Shown here in pieces: positions 17,699 through 33,730 of a DNA stretch of 64,000 nucleotides. The stretch comes from Lentzea tibetensis (GTDB lineage: Bacteria > Actinomycetota > Actinomycetes > Mycobacteriales > Pseudonocardiaceae). The notes below the pieces were generated by a model. It made no database searches. It saw only the letters and a list, made by a program, of their open reading frames with translations, and was not told the origin of the DNA. Positions within the stretch are counted from its first letter, which is position 1. Each line of letters begins with the position of its first letter. The DNA lies in the NCBI RefSeq assembly GCF_007845675.1, contig NZ_VOBR01000033.1, forward strand, positions 1-64,000. The letters are read 5' to 3'. A program made the translations under genes and the position numbers.

Positions 17699-18723
17699 AG
17701 GGTGTTCTCTCCCCGCTGCTCAAGCTGATCGCGTTCGCCGTCGTCACGATCCTCGCGACCACGTTGCTCGCGGTGACCATCGCGAACGTGAACCTGAGCA
17801 GCGCCACGGACTACTCGGCCCGCTTCACCGACGTGACCGCGCTCAACGAGGGCGACGACGTCCGCATCGCCGGTGTCCGGGTCGGCCAGGTCGACGGCAT
17901 CAAGGTCGTCGACCGGCGCCTCGCCGAGGTCGCGTTCTCCATCGACGGCGACCGCAAGCTGCCCGAGTCCGTCACCGCGACGATCAAGTACCGCAACCTC
18001 GTCGGCCAGCGCTACATCGCGCTGGAGTACGGCACCGGCAAGACCGGCGTCCTGCCCGAGGGCGGGGTGATCCCGCTGGACCGCACCAAGCCCGCGCTGG
18101 ATCTCACGGTGCTGTTCAACGGCTTCAAGCCGCTGTTCCAGGCGCTGTCGCCGGAGGACGTCAACAAGCTCAGCTTCGAGATCATCCAGGTGCTCCAGGG
18201 CGAGGGCGGCACGATCGACAGCCTGCTGAAGCACACCGCGTCGCTCACCTCCACGCTCGCGGGCAAGGACAAGGTGATCGGCGAGGTCGTCACCAACCTC
18301 AACACCGTGCTGGACACGGTGAACTCGCGCGGCGACGACCTCAACAACCTGGTGATCACGTTGCAGCAGCTCGTCTCCGGGCTCGCGCAGGACAAGGACG
18401 CGATCGGCGAGGCCATCACCGGCATCGGCGACCTCACCAACGCGACCGCGGGCCTGCTGGAGCAGGGCCGCCAGCCGTTGAAGGACGACATCGCGGCGCT
18501 CGGCCTGGTCTCCAAGAACCTGGGCGACAACGAGCAGATCGTCGAAGGCGTGCTCCAGCGGTTGCCGAACAAGCTGGAGACGATCACCCGCACCGCGACC
18601 TACGGCTCGTGGTTCAACTTCTTCCTCTGCGAGGGCAGCGGAAAGATCGCCGTCCCACCGGTGATCAACGACCCGATCCCGATCACGGCTCTGCCGGTCA
18701 CCCAGCAGAGGTGCCGTCGATGA
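17695..18723 (+). CDS. mceB: Mce family protein MceB
   Basis: 342 aa from GTG at 17695, overlapping the mceA stop. Anchor LKLIAFAVVTILATTLLAVTIA, MlaD core ARFTDVTALNEGDDVRIAGVRVGQV, then coiled-coil-rich helices to residue ~300. A longer open frame upstream lies inside mceA and is rejected. Substrate of the complex unknown. Confidence 0.92.
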   Translation: MKGVLSPLLKLIAFAVVTILATTLLAVTIANVNLSSATDYSARFTDVTALNEGDDVRIAGVRVGQVDGIKVVDRRLAEVAFSIDGDRKLPESVTATIKYRNLVGQRYIALEYGTGKTGVLPEGGVIPLDRTKPALDLTVLFNGFKPLFQALSPEDVNKLSFEIIQVLQGEGGTIDSLLKHTASLTSTLAGKDKVIGEVVTNLNTVLDTVNSRGDDLNNLVITLQQLVSGLAQDKDAIGEAITGIGDLTNATAGLLEQGRQPLKDDIAALGLVSKNLGDNEQIVEGVLQRLPNKLETITRTATYGSWFNFFLCEGSGKIAVPPVINDPIPITALPVTQQRCRR

Positions 18724-19721
18724 ACAAGCGAAACCCCATCGCCGTCGGCGCGATCAGCCTCACGCTCATCGCGTTGCTGCTGCTCGCCGCCTTCTACTCG
18801 GACGACCTGCCGATCGTCGGCAGCGGCACGAGCTACGCGGCCGACTTCAGCGAGGCCGCCGGTCTGGTGCCCGGCAACGAGGTCCGCGTCGCGGGCGTCA
18901 AGGTCGGCAAGGTGACCAAGGTGGCGCTCAACGGCGACAAGGTGAAGGTGACCTTCAAGGTCAAGGACGCCTGGCTCGGCGACCGCACCACCGCGGCGAT
19001 CCGCATCAAGACGTTGCTGGGCCAGAAGTTCCTCGCGCTCGACCCGCAGGGGCTCACGCCGCTCAGCCCGAGCCAGCCGATCCCGAAGGACCGCACGCTC
19101 GCGCCGTACGACGTGAACGAGGCCTTCAACGGACTGGCCACCACGGTCGGCCAGATCGACACCAAGCAGCTCGCGGACAGCTTCACCGTGCTCGCCGAGA
19201 CGTTCAAGGACTCGCCGGAACACGTCCGCGGCGCGCTGGACGGCCTGTCCGCGCTGTCCAAGACGATCTCCTCGCGCGACGAGCAGCTGGCGAAGCTGCT
19301 GGACAACACGAGGCAGATCACCAAGACGCTGTCCGACCGCAACGAGCAGTTCGAGAAGCTGCTGAGCGACGGCAACGTCCTGCTCGGCGAGCTGCGCAAG
19401 CGCCGTGACGCGATCCACGCGCTGCTCGTCGGCACCCAGAACCTGTCCCGCGAGTTGCAAGGGCTGGTCAACGACAACTCCGAGCAGCTCAAGCCGGCAC
19501 TCCAGCAGTTGGAGCGGGTCACCACGATGTTGCAGCGCAACCAGGACAAGCTCGACCGCAGCCTCGGGCTGATGGCGCCGTTCTACCGGGTGTTCGCGAA
19601 CACCCTGGGCAACGGGCGCTGGTTCGACACCTACATCTGCGGCCTGCTCCCGCCGTCGGTGAACCTCGGCGTCGTCGGGTTCAACGAGGAAGGCTGCCTG
19701 CCGCCGGGGGTGACCCGATGA
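18720..19721 (+). CDS. mceC: Mce family protein MceC
   Basis: 333 aa from ATG at 18720 in an ATGA overlap with mceB. Anchor AVGAISLTLIALLLLAAFY and MlaD core ADFSEAAGLVPGNEVRVAGVKVGKV are followed by heptad-rich helices (SRDEQLAKLLDNTRQITKTL). It has the usual place as the third Mce subunit. Confidence 0.92.
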   Translation: MNKRNPIAVGAISLTLIALLLLAAFYSDDLPIVGSGTSYAADFSEAAGLVPGNEVRVAGVKVGKVTKVALNGDKVKVTFKVKDAWLGDRTTAAIRIKTLLGQKFLALDPQGLTPLSPSQPIPKDRTLAPYDVNEAFNGLATTVGQIDTKQLADSFTVLAETFKDSPEHVRGALDGLSALSKTISSRDEQLAKLLDNTRQITKTLSDRNEQFEKLLSDGNVLLGELRKRRDAIHALLVGTQNLSRELQGLVNDNSEQLKPALQQLERVTTMLQRNQDKLDRSLGLMAPFYRVFANTLGNGRWFDTYICGLLPPSVNLGVVGFNEEGCLPPGVTR

Positions 19722-20893
19722 CCGCGACCACCAGGGTCGGCAAGGACATCGGCCGCGCGATCGCCATCGCGTGCGTCATCGCGCTGGTCGCGTCGTTCGC
19801 GATGTGGTGGATCTTCGCTGGCGCCAACAGCCGCAAGATCACCGCGCACTTCGCCGCGGCCGTCGGCGTGTACCCCGGCTCGGACGTGCGGGTGCTCGGC
19901 GTGCGGGTCGGCACGATCGAGGACGTCGTCCCCGAGGGCAAGACGGTCAAGGTCGTGTTCAGCGTCGACCGGTCGGTGCGGATCCCGTCGCAGGCGCAGG
20001 CCGTCGTCGTCGCGCCCAGCGTCGTCAGCGACCGGTACGTGCAGCTGGCCCCGGTCTACACCGGCGGGCCGACGATCGGCGACAACGCGGTGATCCCGCG
20101 CGAGCGCACCGCGACGCCGGTCGAGCTCGACGAGCTGTACGCGTCGCTGGACAAGCTGACCACCGCGCTCGGCCCGAACGGCGCCAACGCCGACGGTGCC
20201 CTCGCAGACCTGCTGAACTCGGCCGCCAAGAACCTCGACGGCAACGGCCAGGCGCTCAACGACACCATCAAGAACCTCGGCCAGGCGACGCGGACCCTGT
20301 CCGGGTCCAAGGAAGACCTGTTCGCCACTGTCGACAACCTGCAGAAGTTCACCGCGATGCTCGCGGCGAACGACAGTCAGGTGCGCGACTTCAACAACCA
20401 GCTCGCGACCGTCGCCGGGTTCCTCGCCGACGACCGCGAGGACCTGGGTGCCGCGCTGAAGGAGCTGGCCACCGCGCTCGGCGTGGTGCAGGGGTTCATC
20501 AAGGACAACCGCGACGTGCTCAAGTCGAACGTGGACAAGCTCGCGTCGATCACGCAGGTGCTGGTCAACCAGCGCGCCGCGCTCGCCGAGACGCTCGACG
20601 TCGCGCCGCTCGCGCTGGGCAACCTGCAGAACTCCTACAACGCGTCGTCCGGCACGCTCGACACGCGCGCGGACATCAACGAGCTCAACCAGCCGCCGAT
20701 CGTGCTGATCTGCAAGCTCGTGCAGCAGGCGACGCCGAACAACGTGCCGCCGCTGCTCGCGCAGACCTGCCAGCAGCTGGAGCCGATCCTGAGCGGCAAG
20801 GACAAGCTGCCGACGCCGGCGCAGATCGTCGGTGACCTGTCCGCGGGCAAGGTTCCGCTGCCCCTTCCGCAGGCGGGGGTGCCGACCAAGTGA
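19718..20893 (+). CDS. mceD: Mce family protein MceD
   Basis: 391 aa. Anchor AIAIACVIALVASFAMWWIF, MlaD core AHFAAAVGVYPGSDVRVLGVRVGTI, a helical needle region, and a C-terminal low-complexity Pro/Leu tail. It overlaps both neighbours by four bases. Confidence 0.92.
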   Translation: MTATTRVGKDIGRAIAIACVIALVASFAMWWIFAGANSRKITAHFAAAVGVYPGSDVRVLGVRVGTIEDVVPEGKTVKVVFSVDRSVRIPSQAQAVVVAPSVVSDRYVQLAPVYTGGPTIGDNAVIPRERTATPVELDELYASLDKLTTALGPNGANADGALADLLNSAAKNLDGNGQALNDTIKNLGQATRTLSGSKEDLFATVDNLQKFTAMLAANDSQVRDFNNQLATVAGFLADDREDLGAALKELATALGVVQGFIKDNRDVLKSNVDKLASITQVLVNQRAALAETLDVAPLALGNLQNSYNASSGTLDTRADINELNQPPIVLICKLVQQATPNNVPPLLAQTCQQLEPILSGKDKLPTPAQIVGDLSAGKVPLPLPQAGVPTK

Positions 20894-22026
20894 AGCGACT
20901 GATCGTTGTGCTCGCGCTGCTGGTGGCCGGATGCGGTTCCGGCGGGTTCGACGGCGTCTACAACATGCCGCTGCCCGGCGGCGCGGACGTCGGAGACGAC
21001 CCGTACCGCGTCAAGGTGCGCTTCAAGGACGTGCTCGACCTCGTGCCGCAGGCCGGCGTGAAGGTCAACGACGTCCCCGTCGGCCGCGTCGAGCGGATCG
21101 ACCTCGCGCCCGACGGCTGGACCGCCGAGGTCACCGTCCTGGTGAACGGCGACGTCAAGCTGCCGGCAAACGCTTTCGCCAAGCTGCGCCAGTCCGCGCT
21201 GCTCGGTGAGAAGTACGTCGAGCTCGGCAAGCCAAAGGACGCCGCGGGCGCGCTCGCGAACGACGCCGTCATCCCGGTCGAGCGGACCAACCGCAACCCC
21301 GAGGTCGAAGAGGTCTTCGGCGCGTTGTCGCTGCTCCTCAACGGTGGTGGCGTGGCGCAGCTGCAGAACATCACCAAGGAGCTGAACACCGCCCTCGACG
21401 GCAACGAGCAGGAGATCCGCTCGCTGCTCAAGAACCTCGACACGTTCGTCGGCGAGCTGGACGCGCACAAGGGCGAGATCGTCCGCGCGCTCGACGGCCT
21501 CAACCGGCTCGGCGGCACGCTCGCCGCGCAGAACCAGCAGCTCGGCACGGCCATCACGGACCTCGGTCCCGGTCTCGCGGTGCTGAGCGAGCAGCGCACG
21601 CAGCTCGTGACGCTGCTCCAGTCGCTCGACAAGCTGTCCGAGGTCGCGGTCGACACGGTCAACAAGAGCCGCGACGACCTGGTCGCGAACCTCAAGGCGC
21701 TGCGGCCGACGCTGCAGAAGCTCGCCGAGTCCGGGCAGAACCTGCCCAAGGCGTTCGAGCTGCTGCTGACCTACCCGTTCCCGGACGCCGCGGTCGACGG
21801 CATCAAGGGTGACTACACGAACCTCTACGCCGACCTCGACCTCAACCTCGGCACGGTGCTGGACAACCTGAGCCGGTCGAGGCAGTCGCCGCTGGACGGG
21901 ATCCTGCCGCCCAGCACCCCGTTGCCGCTGCCGAACCTGCCCCTGCCCCTGCCCCTGCCGGGGCAGAACGGCAGCACCGGTCTCGGTGACGTGCTGGGCG
22001 GGCTGCTGGGAGGTGGCAAGAAGTGA
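20890..22026 (+). CDS. mceE: Mce family lipoprotein MceE
   Basis: 378 aa. It has a type II signal peptide with lipobox LLVAGC (Cys at residue 15), as expected for the fifth Mce subunit (LprK type). The MlaD core VRFKDVLDLVPQAGVKVNDVPVGRV and long helices follow. A Pro/Leu repeat (LPLPNLPLPLPLP, about residues 345-358) precedes a Gly-rich end. Confidence 0.93.
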   Translation: MKRLIVVLALLVAGCGSGGFDGVYNMPLPGGADVGDDPYRVKVRFKDVLDLVPQAGVKVNDVPVGRVERIDLAPDGWTAEVTVLVNGDVKLPANAFAKLRQSALLGEKYVELGKPKDAAGALANDAVIPVERTNRNPEVEEVFGALSLLLNGGGVAQLQNITKELNTALDGNEQEIRSLLKNLDTFVGELDAHKGEIVRALDGLNRLGGTLAAQNQQLGTAITDLGPGLAVLSEQRTQLVTLLQSLDKLSEVAVDTVNKSRDDLVANLKALRPTLQKLAESGQNLPKAFELLLTYPFPDAAVDGIKGDYTNLYADLDLNLGTVLDNLSRSRQSPLDGILPPSTPLPLPNLPLPLPLPGQNGSTGLGDVLGGLLGGGKK

Positions 22027-23234
22027 TCACGCGTGGGGTGAAGCTCCAGATCACCGCGTTCGTGCTGATCGCGCTGCTCGGCGTGAGCTACGTCAGCGCC
22101 AACTACGTGGGCCTGTTCCAGTCGTCGAAGTACACGGTGACGATGCAGCTCGCGGACTCCGGCGGCATCTTCTCCAACGCCGAGGTCACCTACCGCGGCG
22201 TCACCGTCGGCCGGGTCGGCCAGCTGCGGCTCACCGCCGACGGCATCGACGTCGACCTGGAGATCGACCCGGACGCGCCGCGCATCGCGAAGGACACCGA
22301 GGCCGTCGTCGCCAACCGGTCCGCGGTCGGCGAGCAGTTCGTCGATCTCAGGCCGCGCAGCGGTGACGGCCCGTACCTCGAGGCCGGGTCGGTGATCCCG
22401 CGCAGCGCGACGCGAACGCCGCCGCCCGTCGACAACCTGCTGACGAACCTGGACGCGTTCGCGAAGTCCGTGCCGACGGACTCGCTGAAGACCGTCGTCG
22501 ACGAGCTGCACAACGCGTTCAACGGCACCGGTGGCGATCTCCAGGTGCTGCTGGACAACACCCAGGCGTTCACGCAGGCCGCGCGCGACCACCTGCCGCA
22601 GACCACCGCGCTGCTGCGCGACGGCAGGGTCGTGCTCACCACGCAGGCCGCTCAAGGCGGCGCGATCAGGTCGTTCAGCGCGGACCTCAAGCTCGTCGCC
22701 GAGCAGCTCAAGATGTCCGACGGCGACCTGCGCAGGCTGATCGCCGCGGTGCCGCCGGTGTCCGAGCAGGTGTCCGGCCTGCTGCGGGAGAGCGGCCCGA
22801 ACCTGGGCGTGGTGTTCGCGAACCTGTTGACCACCTCGAACATCCTGGTCACCCGCCGCGATGGTCTGGAGCAGATCGCGGTGACGTACCCACTGGTCGT
22901 GGGTGGTGGCTTCACCGTCGCGCCCGGTGACGGCTCCGCCCACTTCGGCCTCGCGCTGAACGTGTTCGACCCGCCTCCGTGCACGGTCGGCTACGAGGGC
23001 ACCCAGGTCCGTCACGGCACCGACACGTCGCCGGTGGCGCTGAACACGCAGGCCTACTGCGCGCTCGCGCGCGGAAGTGCGACCGCGGTCCGCGGCTCGC
23101 AGAACGCCCCGTACGGTGGCACGCCGTCGACCCCGGTCGGGAACGCCACGACCCAGCCGGGGCAGGAGCCTGCGCAGGCCGCCGAGCCCCCGCTGCTGAC
23201 CACCTTCGGTCAGCTGCTGGGTCTGCCCAGCTAG
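22023..23234 (+). CDS. mceF: Mce family protein MceF
   Basis: 403 aa, last of six Mce subunits. Anchor LQITAFVLIALLGVSYVSANYV, MlaD core MQLADSGGIFSNAEVTYRGVTVGRV, a helical region, then a Cys-containing C-terminal domain (FDPPPCTVGYEGTQ...AYCALARG). It ends the run of overlapping genes; the next gene starts after 30 bases with its own AGAGGAG. Confidence 0.92.
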   Translation: MITRGVKLQITAFVLIALLGVSYVSANYVGLFQSSKYTVTMQLADSGGIFSNAEVTYRGVTVGRVGQLRLTADGIDVDLEIDPDAPRIAKDTEAVVANRSAVGEQFVDLRPRSGDGPYLEAGSVIPRSATRTPPPVDNLLTNLDAFAKSVPTDSLKTVVDELHNAFNGTGGDLQVLLDNTQAFTQAARDHLPQTTALLRDGRVVLTTQAAQGGAIRSFSADLKLVAEQLKMSDGDLRRLIAAVPPVSEQVSGLLRESGPNLGVVFANLLTTSNILVTRRDGLEQIAVTYPLVVGGGFTVAPGDGSAHFGLALNVFDPPPCTVGYEGTQVRHGTDTSPVALNTQAYCALARGSATAVRGSQNAPYGGTPSTPVGNATTQPGQEPAQAAEPPLLTTFGQLLGLPS

Positions 23235-23264
23235 TAGTTCTGCCCAGCTAGAGGAGCTTGTCTC

Positions 23265-23774
23265 GTGAACGTCCGACTCGCCACCACGATCGCCGCCGTA
23301 CTGGCGGTGGTCGCGTTCGGGTACGCCGCGTGGGCCGGGGTGTCCTGGTACGGCAACGCGCACGGCGACACCGCCGGGTACGCAGGGCAGCGCGACGAAG
23401 CGCTGATGGCGGGCCAGGTGGGCATCAACAACTTCCTCACGCTCGACTACCGCAAGGTCGACGAGGACCTGAACCGCTGGCTGAGCTCGTCGACCGGTGA
23501 ACTGCGGTCGGAGATCGACAAGGATCGCGAGTCGCGGAAGAAGCAGCTCGTCGACGCCAAGACCATCACGACTTCGAAGGTGCTCGGCGCGGCGGTGACC
23601 GAGCTGGACGACCGGTCCGGCAAGGCCAAGGTCATCGCCGTGGTGGAGAGCACCGTGACGCCGGAGGGCGGCGAGGCCGTCCGCAAGGTCAACCGGTACG
23701 TCACGGAGCTGACCCGCACCGAGGACGGCTGGAAGCTCAGCCAGCTCGGCCCGCTGCGGGCCGGCGGCGTCTGA
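23265..23774 (+). CDS. Mce-associated membrane protein (first)
   Basis: 169 aa, GTG start. One membrane helix (ATTIAAVLAVVAFGYAAWAG) is followed by a soluble domain of the VirB8/NTF2-like Mas type (INNFLTLDYRKVDEDLNRWLSSSTGELRSE..., ending ELTRTEDGWKLSQL). Such proteins follow mce operons and stabilise or assist the transporter. Confidence 0.85.
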   Translation: MNVRLATTIAAVLAVVAFGYAAWAGVSWYGNAHGDTAGYAGQRDEALMAGQVGINNFLTLDYRKVDEDLNRWLSSSTGELRSEIDKDRESRKKQLVDAKTITTSKVLGAAVTELDDRSGKAKVIAVVESTVTPEGGEAVRKVNRYVTELTRTEDGWKLSQLGPLRAGGV

Positions 23775-23808
23775 GCGAAGCTTTCTTCACCGAGGATTGG
23801 AAACGCAC

Positions 23809-24573
23809 GTGCCCCCCATCCGTCGTCGCCCCGTTCCCACGCCGCCCGCAGGCGGCCGCCCCAAGGTGGCCGGCCTGACCAAGCGTCCCGGTGGTGCGCC
23901 CGCAGAGCCCGAGGTCGCCGAGGTCGCCGAGCAGGCGCAGGTCGCCGAGCCGGTGGTCGAGGACGTCGTGGCCGAGGAGACGGAGCCGGTCGCCGTCGAG
24001 CAGGTCGAGGACGCCGCGGAGGAGACGACCGCCGACGAGTCCAGGCCGAACTGGGTGCTGCCCGCCGCGCTGGTCGTCGTCGCGCTGCTGCTCGTGGGGC
24101 TCGGCGTCTTCTTCCAGACGCGCGACAACGCGACCGTCGACATGGCGCTCGTGGACTCCGCGGCGACCGCCGAGGTCAACGGCCAGGTGCGCGAGGGGAT
24201 CGAGAAGGCCTTCTCGTACAACTTCGCGGACGTCGACGCCACCGAGAAGGCGGCGAACGAGCTGCTCACGGGTGCCGCGAAGTGCCAGTACAACGCCGTG
24301 TTCGGACCGGTGAAGACGCTCGCGCCGCAGCAGAAGCTGGTCGTGACCGTGAAGGTCGTGGCGAGCGGCGTGACCACGCTCAGGGACGACCGCGCGAACG
24401 TGCTGGTCTTCGTCGACCAGGTCACGACCCGCACGACGGACAACCAGACCGGCGGCGGCACCGCGATGCTGCAGGCCAGCGCCCTGAAGTCCGACGGCCG
24501 CTGGAAGATCGACAACCTGGTGATGTTCGGTCAGACGGCTGAGCAGACCGAGCAGATGAGGCAGTGCAAGTAG
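23809..24573 (+). CDS. Mce-associated membrane protein (second)
   Basis: 254 aa from GTG at 23809 (GGAAA 5 bases upstream); a TTG at 23797 is in frame but too close to its GAGGA. An acidic Pro/Val/Glu-rich cytoplasmic tail of about 75 residues precedes one membrane helix (VLPAALVVVALLLVGLGVFF). The Mas-type domain follows (VREGIEKAFSYNFADVDATEKAANELLTG...). Last gene of the locus, before the rpoB promoter region. Confidence 0.83.
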   Translation: MPPIRRRPVPTPPAGGRPKVAGLTKRPGGAPAEPEVAEVAEQAQVAEPVVEDVVAEETEPVAVEQVEDAAEETTADESRPNWVLPAALVVVALLLVGLGVFFQTRDNATVDMALVDSAATAEVNGQVREGIEKAFSYNFADVDATEKAANELLTGAAKCQYNAVFGPVKTLAPQQKLVVTVKVVASGVTTLRDDRANVLVFVDQVTTRTTDNQTGGGTAMLQASALKSDGRWKIDNLVMFGQTAEQTEQMRQCK

Positions 24574-24967
24574 GCGACACGCGTGACGTCGATCACACTT
24601 TCACGGCCTGAACTCGTGGCGCTCTGTACATCCGCTTGAAGAGCGCCAACCTTTCACCAAATCCGGCGCACTCGTGTTTCCGCAGGTCAAAACCCGTTAC
24701 TCCTGGTAAACGAGGCTTCGTCCACAGGGGTGATCGGCGCGTGGCATCTTGACTGCGCGCTCATAGGGGGTCACTCTGTCGGTGAACACGAGAAAGGTCC
24801 TTCCAGGTGCCTCTCGACAGTCGCCGTGCGCGTGGCTAGACTGCCCCTTTGCGCTGCCCATTTTCCGCTTGCCCTTCGCCGAGAGCGTGGATAGCTGGGC
24901 ATCGCCGCACCCTTGACAGCCGTGCTAGTTCGCTCTAGCCAGCTACCTGTCCCTGGAAGGACGCATC
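24574..24967 (+). promoter_or_regulatory. rpoB upstream region with two candidate promoters
   Basis: 394 bases without a gene. P1: TCGACA (24814-24819), 17 bases, TAGACT (24837-24842). P2: TTGACA (24913-24918), 17 bases, TAGCCA (24936-24941). P1 has the better -10 and would give a leader of about 120 bases; P2 has the perfect -35. Nothing else is recognisable upstream of 24800. Confidence 0.6.
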
Positions 24968-28450
<3,483 letters not shown>

Positions 28451-28458
28451 GTCTCGCC

Positions 28459-28493
28459 GGTCACCGGGGGTGCCTCCCGCGCCCCTGGTGACC
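28459..28493 (+). other. hairpin in the rpoB-rpoC gap
   Basis: GGTCACC (28459-28465) pairs with GGTGACC (28487-28493), extended inward by GGG/CCC. No U tract follows, so processing or pausing is more likely than full termination. Confidence 0.45.
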
Positions 28494-28542
28494 ACTCCAC
28501 CAGCTCTTTAGCCACCGATCTAAAAAGGGGAAGAGAGTAGAC

Positions 28543-32439
<3,897 letters not shown>

Positions 32440-32452
32440 TTGTTGGGTAGTT

Positions 32453-32497
32453 GAAACGGCCCCCGGAGCCTCCCGCTCCGGGGGCCGTTTCGTTTGT
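32453..32497 (+). terminator. rho-independent terminator after rpoC
   Basis: A 17-bp perfect stem (32453-32469 with 32475-32491; GAAACGGCCCCC.../...GGGGGCCGTTTC) with a 5-base loop is followed by GTTTGTG. Confidence 0.92.
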
Positions 32498-32515
32498 GCT
32501 TGGGGTTTTCGTGGT

Positions 32516-32649
32516 GGGGTGGGGAGGTCCTCGCTGATCACCTCACGGTCGCCCGATTTCTGAGTCCCCGTCAAGGCGAAAAGCGTGCCTTGACGGGGAC
32601 TCAGAAATCGGGCAAGGCTGCGCCTGATCAGCGAGGACCTCCCCACCCC
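32516..32649. repeat. nested palindromic element, copy 1
   Basis: The outer arms 32516-32540 and 32625-32649 are a perfect 25-bp inverted repeat (…GAGGTCCTCGCTGATCA / TGATCAGCGAGGACCTC…). The inner arms 32551-32577 and 32587-32613 are a perfect 27-bp inverted repeat (GCCCGATTTCTGAG… / …CTCAGAAATCGGGC) with a 9-base loop. A 10-base and an 11-base segment separate the two stems, forming an internal loop. It begins 25 bases after the rpoC terminator stem. Copy 2 is at 52608-52740, with compensated differences. Confidence 0.9.
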
Positions 32650-33286
32650 CGGCCCTTCGGATGCTTGGGATCATTTGGCTGCCGGTTTGGGCTCGGGGGC
32701 CGCGCCCGGTTGGCAGTGCGTGGGTTGGGAGTGCGGCGGGCGCTCTTTATCTTTTGGTATCTGCCGGTTTTCGCTGTGCTCTCTTGGTTCGTGCCGGTTT
32801 CGTCGGGCTCTTTGGTTCGTGCCGGTTGGTTCGTGCTCTCTTGGCGTCTGCCGGTTTCGATGTGCACGCCTTCGCTTCTGCGGGCGCGGAATTGTCGGTG
32901 CGGGCTGGGAGCATGGAATCGGGGGGTTCTCACGTGCGGGGGACGCCTGCGTGAGCGCGGCCAGCCCAGGTTCGAGTCGCGCAGTGTGGCTCGGCGAGCC
33001 CACGTCAGGCGGCCAGCCCGGCTGCTGCGCCCATGCGCTCGACTCGACGCTCCGGCCTGAATGAGCCCGCGCCTCGGCCTCGGCGAGCACACCTCGGCCA
33101 GCCATGCCTCAGCGAGCACACCTCGGCCAACTAGGCGTCGGCGAGCACCTGCGGCCAACCACGCGCAGCCCGGCGGGCTGGCGTGGGTGTGCGGGGCGCG
33201 GTGGTTTCCACCTGGGAGCAGCACCCCCTGCGGTGCGAGGCTTAGAGCGGTGGCGGTGCGGTGTCCGAGAAGCGGCGGCGGGGCCG
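32650..33286. repeat. non-coding repeat island downstream of rpoC
   Basis: No convincing gene. 32650-32815 is nearly identical to 52741-52910. It contains ~30-bp tandem repeats starting TGCCGGTT at 32762, 32792, 32820 and 32849, with GTGCTC and CTTGGTTCG inside the unit. A 66-base module at 32891-32956 (core TCGGGGGGTTCTC and GGGGACGCCTGCG) recurs twice in the second island. 33080-33150 has short repeats of CGGCGAGCACNNC and CACCTCGGCCA. Long GC-driven open frames cross this region on both strands but show no recognisable domain. Confidence 0.75.
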
Positions 33287-33730
33287 TCAGTCCGGGTAGC
33301 GGCGGCGGGCGCGGGCCAGTGCGCGGGCGCGGGCGACGAGGTCGTCGACCAGGTCGGCATCGGCCAGTGGTGGGGCGCCGAGATCGGAGCAGCACGGGGG
33401 CTTGGTGCGCTTCTCAGAGAGCTTCGGGCGCACACCGGCCATCTCGTAGAGCACGTCGTAGAGGTTGCGGCCGGGGTCGTCGTCGTGGGGGCCGACGAGA
33501 AGGACCCAGACGACGTCGGGGGAGGGGAAGGCGACCACCACGCGGTCAGGGCCGCGCAGGTGCTTCACGCAGAGGCGGGGTAGGGGTTCCGGGCCGGTCA
33601 CGCGGTAGCCGAGTGCGGCGCAGCCGGAGTGGGCCAGCTCGTCCAGGAAGCGCTCGTAGGAGACGCGGGCGCGGCCGCGGAGGCCTGCGGCCTGGGAGCT
33701 GGCGGTGTGGGTTTCTACGACTTGGATCAA
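33287..33730 (-). CDS. hypothetical protein, possible toxin of a toxin-antitoxin pair
   Basis: About 147 aa from a TTG overlapping the upstream stop (TTGA), with no Shine-Dalgarno, so translation is probably coupled. The core reads YERFLDELAHSGCAALGYRVTG, LPRLCVKHLRGPDRVVVAFPSP, VVWVLLVGPHDDDPG, NLYDVLYEMAG. The compact alpha/beta pattern, with a basic strand followed by LLVGPHD, resembles RelE/ParE-like toxins, but I do not recognise a family with certainty. It is second in a two-gene operon after a helix-turn-helix protein. A longer frame extending upstream is mostly Pro/Arg low complexity inside the partner and is rejected. Confidence 0.55.
   Translation of the reverse strand: MIQVVETHTASSQAAGLRGRARVSYERFLDELAHSGCAALGYRVTGPEPLPRLCVKHLRGPDRVVVAFPSPDVVWVLLVGPHDDDPGRNLYDVLYEMAGVRPKLSEKRTKPPCCSDLGAPPLADADLVDDLVARARALARARRRYPD

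Noticed and set aside
32494-33060. plus-strand frame of 188 codons after rpoC
   Set aside because: Begins at the terminator and runs through the palindrome and repeats; low-complexity Arg/Leu/Gly translation.
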